DNA of 5,922 nucleotides, taken from Methanocorpusculum sp. (GTDB lineage Archaea; Halobacteriota; Methanomicrobia; Methanomicrobiales; Methanocorpusculaceae). The position numbers and the translations under genes were made by a program. The DNA is taken from contig JAGARL010000086.1 of assembly GCA_017622255.1 (NCBI GenBank), positions 1 through 5,922 of the forward strand, written 5' to 3'. Below the pieces are notes generated by a model, which was not told where the DNA came from, did not search any database, and saw nothing but the letters and a program-made list of their open reading frames with translations. Of the stretch, positions 5,773 to 5,922 are shown one piece after another (position 1 is the stretch's first letter; each line of letters starts with the position of its first letter).

Positions 5773-5922
5773 CACCGCAGTCTCACCTTTTTTCCACTCG
5801 CCGGCGTAATGCACTCCGCGCTTTCCGGTTCCGTACTTTTCCTTTAACGCCTTTGCCTTATCCGGCGCCGGAACTCCCGTGGACGTTCCCGCAATCATCC
5901 GGCAGAAACTCTCCTGCCCCAT
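5752..5922 (-). CDS. Small basic protein of unknown function (start at or beyond the right edge)
   Basis: The minus strand reads 56 codons from an ATG at the last three bases of the window to TAA at 5754-5752. The product has about 14 Lys/Arg against 5 Asp/Glu and ends in the tract KKRGRK. Its middle (APDKAKALKEKYG, about 19-31) looks helical and is followed by a Gly- and aromatic-containing stretch (KRGVHYAGEWKKG). There is one cysteine (C7), and no signal peptide or membrane segment. I do not recognise the family. The strong positive charge would suit binding to nucleic acid or the ribosome, but that is inference. Codon use looks like that of neighbouring genes, and a T7 run follows the stop, which support a real gene. 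Because the ATG coincides with the window edge, the protein may extend further upstream and this could be only the C-terminus of a longer one. Confidence 0.6.
   Translation of the reverse strand: MGQESFCRMIAGTSTGVPAPDKAKALKEKYGTGKRGVHYAGEWKKGETAVKKRGRK

Noticed and set aside
1..5922. CRISPR arrays, insertion sequences, tRNA or rRNA genes
   Set aside because: No regularly spaced repeats, transposase motifs, terminal inverted repeats or RNA-gene signatures were seen; almost all sequence is occupied by conserved genes.

Overview
The window looks like ordinary core chromosome from a methanogenic archaeon, most likely of the order Methanomicrobiales. The reasons are a methanogenesis-marker-12 gene start at the left edge, an archaeal four-subunit pyruvate:ferredoxin oxidoreductase operon, an archaeal Nre-type DNA repair gene, leaderless-looking gene starts behind TATA-like boxes, and U-run terminators. 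The base composition appears moderate by eye, and a Methanocorpusculum-like genome is possible. The genus is inference, since no search could be run. No mobile element, CRISPR array, rRNA or tRNA was seen, and no stretch over 300 bases lacks a gene.

Left part (1-1556): the 5' end of the methanogenesis marker 12 gene leaves the window on the minus strand. Divergent from it across 37 bp is a two-gene plus-strand unit: a short J-domain co-chaperone of the zinc-finger-less kind, then a six-segment membrane protein of the DUF308/HdeD type. The two genes share an ATGA stop/start overlap.

Middle (1611-4471): a minus-strand operon, read right to left, encodes the gamma (porC), delta (porD), alpha (porA) and beta (porB) subunits of pyruvate:ferredoxin oxidoreductase. 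The gene junctions are as tight as possible (TAATG, then TAAATG twice), and strong Shine-Dalgarno sites precede porD, porA and porB. The first gene, porC, has no such site and is probably leaderless or nearly so. Together the products make the enzyme that interconverts pyruvate and acetyl-CoA plus CO2 with ferredoxin, the carbon-fixation link to methanogen metabolism. A perfect hairpin spanning the porB stop codon, followed by U-rich sequence, probably ends the transcript.

Right part (4565-5922): divergent from porC across 93 bp is an Nre-family gene with an N-terminal four-cysteine zinc-binding motif and a C-terminal PCNA-binding (PIP-like) tail. It converges, with only 17 bp between stop codons, on a small, very basic minus-strand protein of unknown function whose ATG lies exactly at the window edge.

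Nothing here amounts to a clearly new system. The points most worth a second look are the reduced J-protein/membrane-protein pair next to an Hsp70-fold (ASKHA) methanogenesis marker, the unrecognised basic small protein, and the compact divergent promoters.
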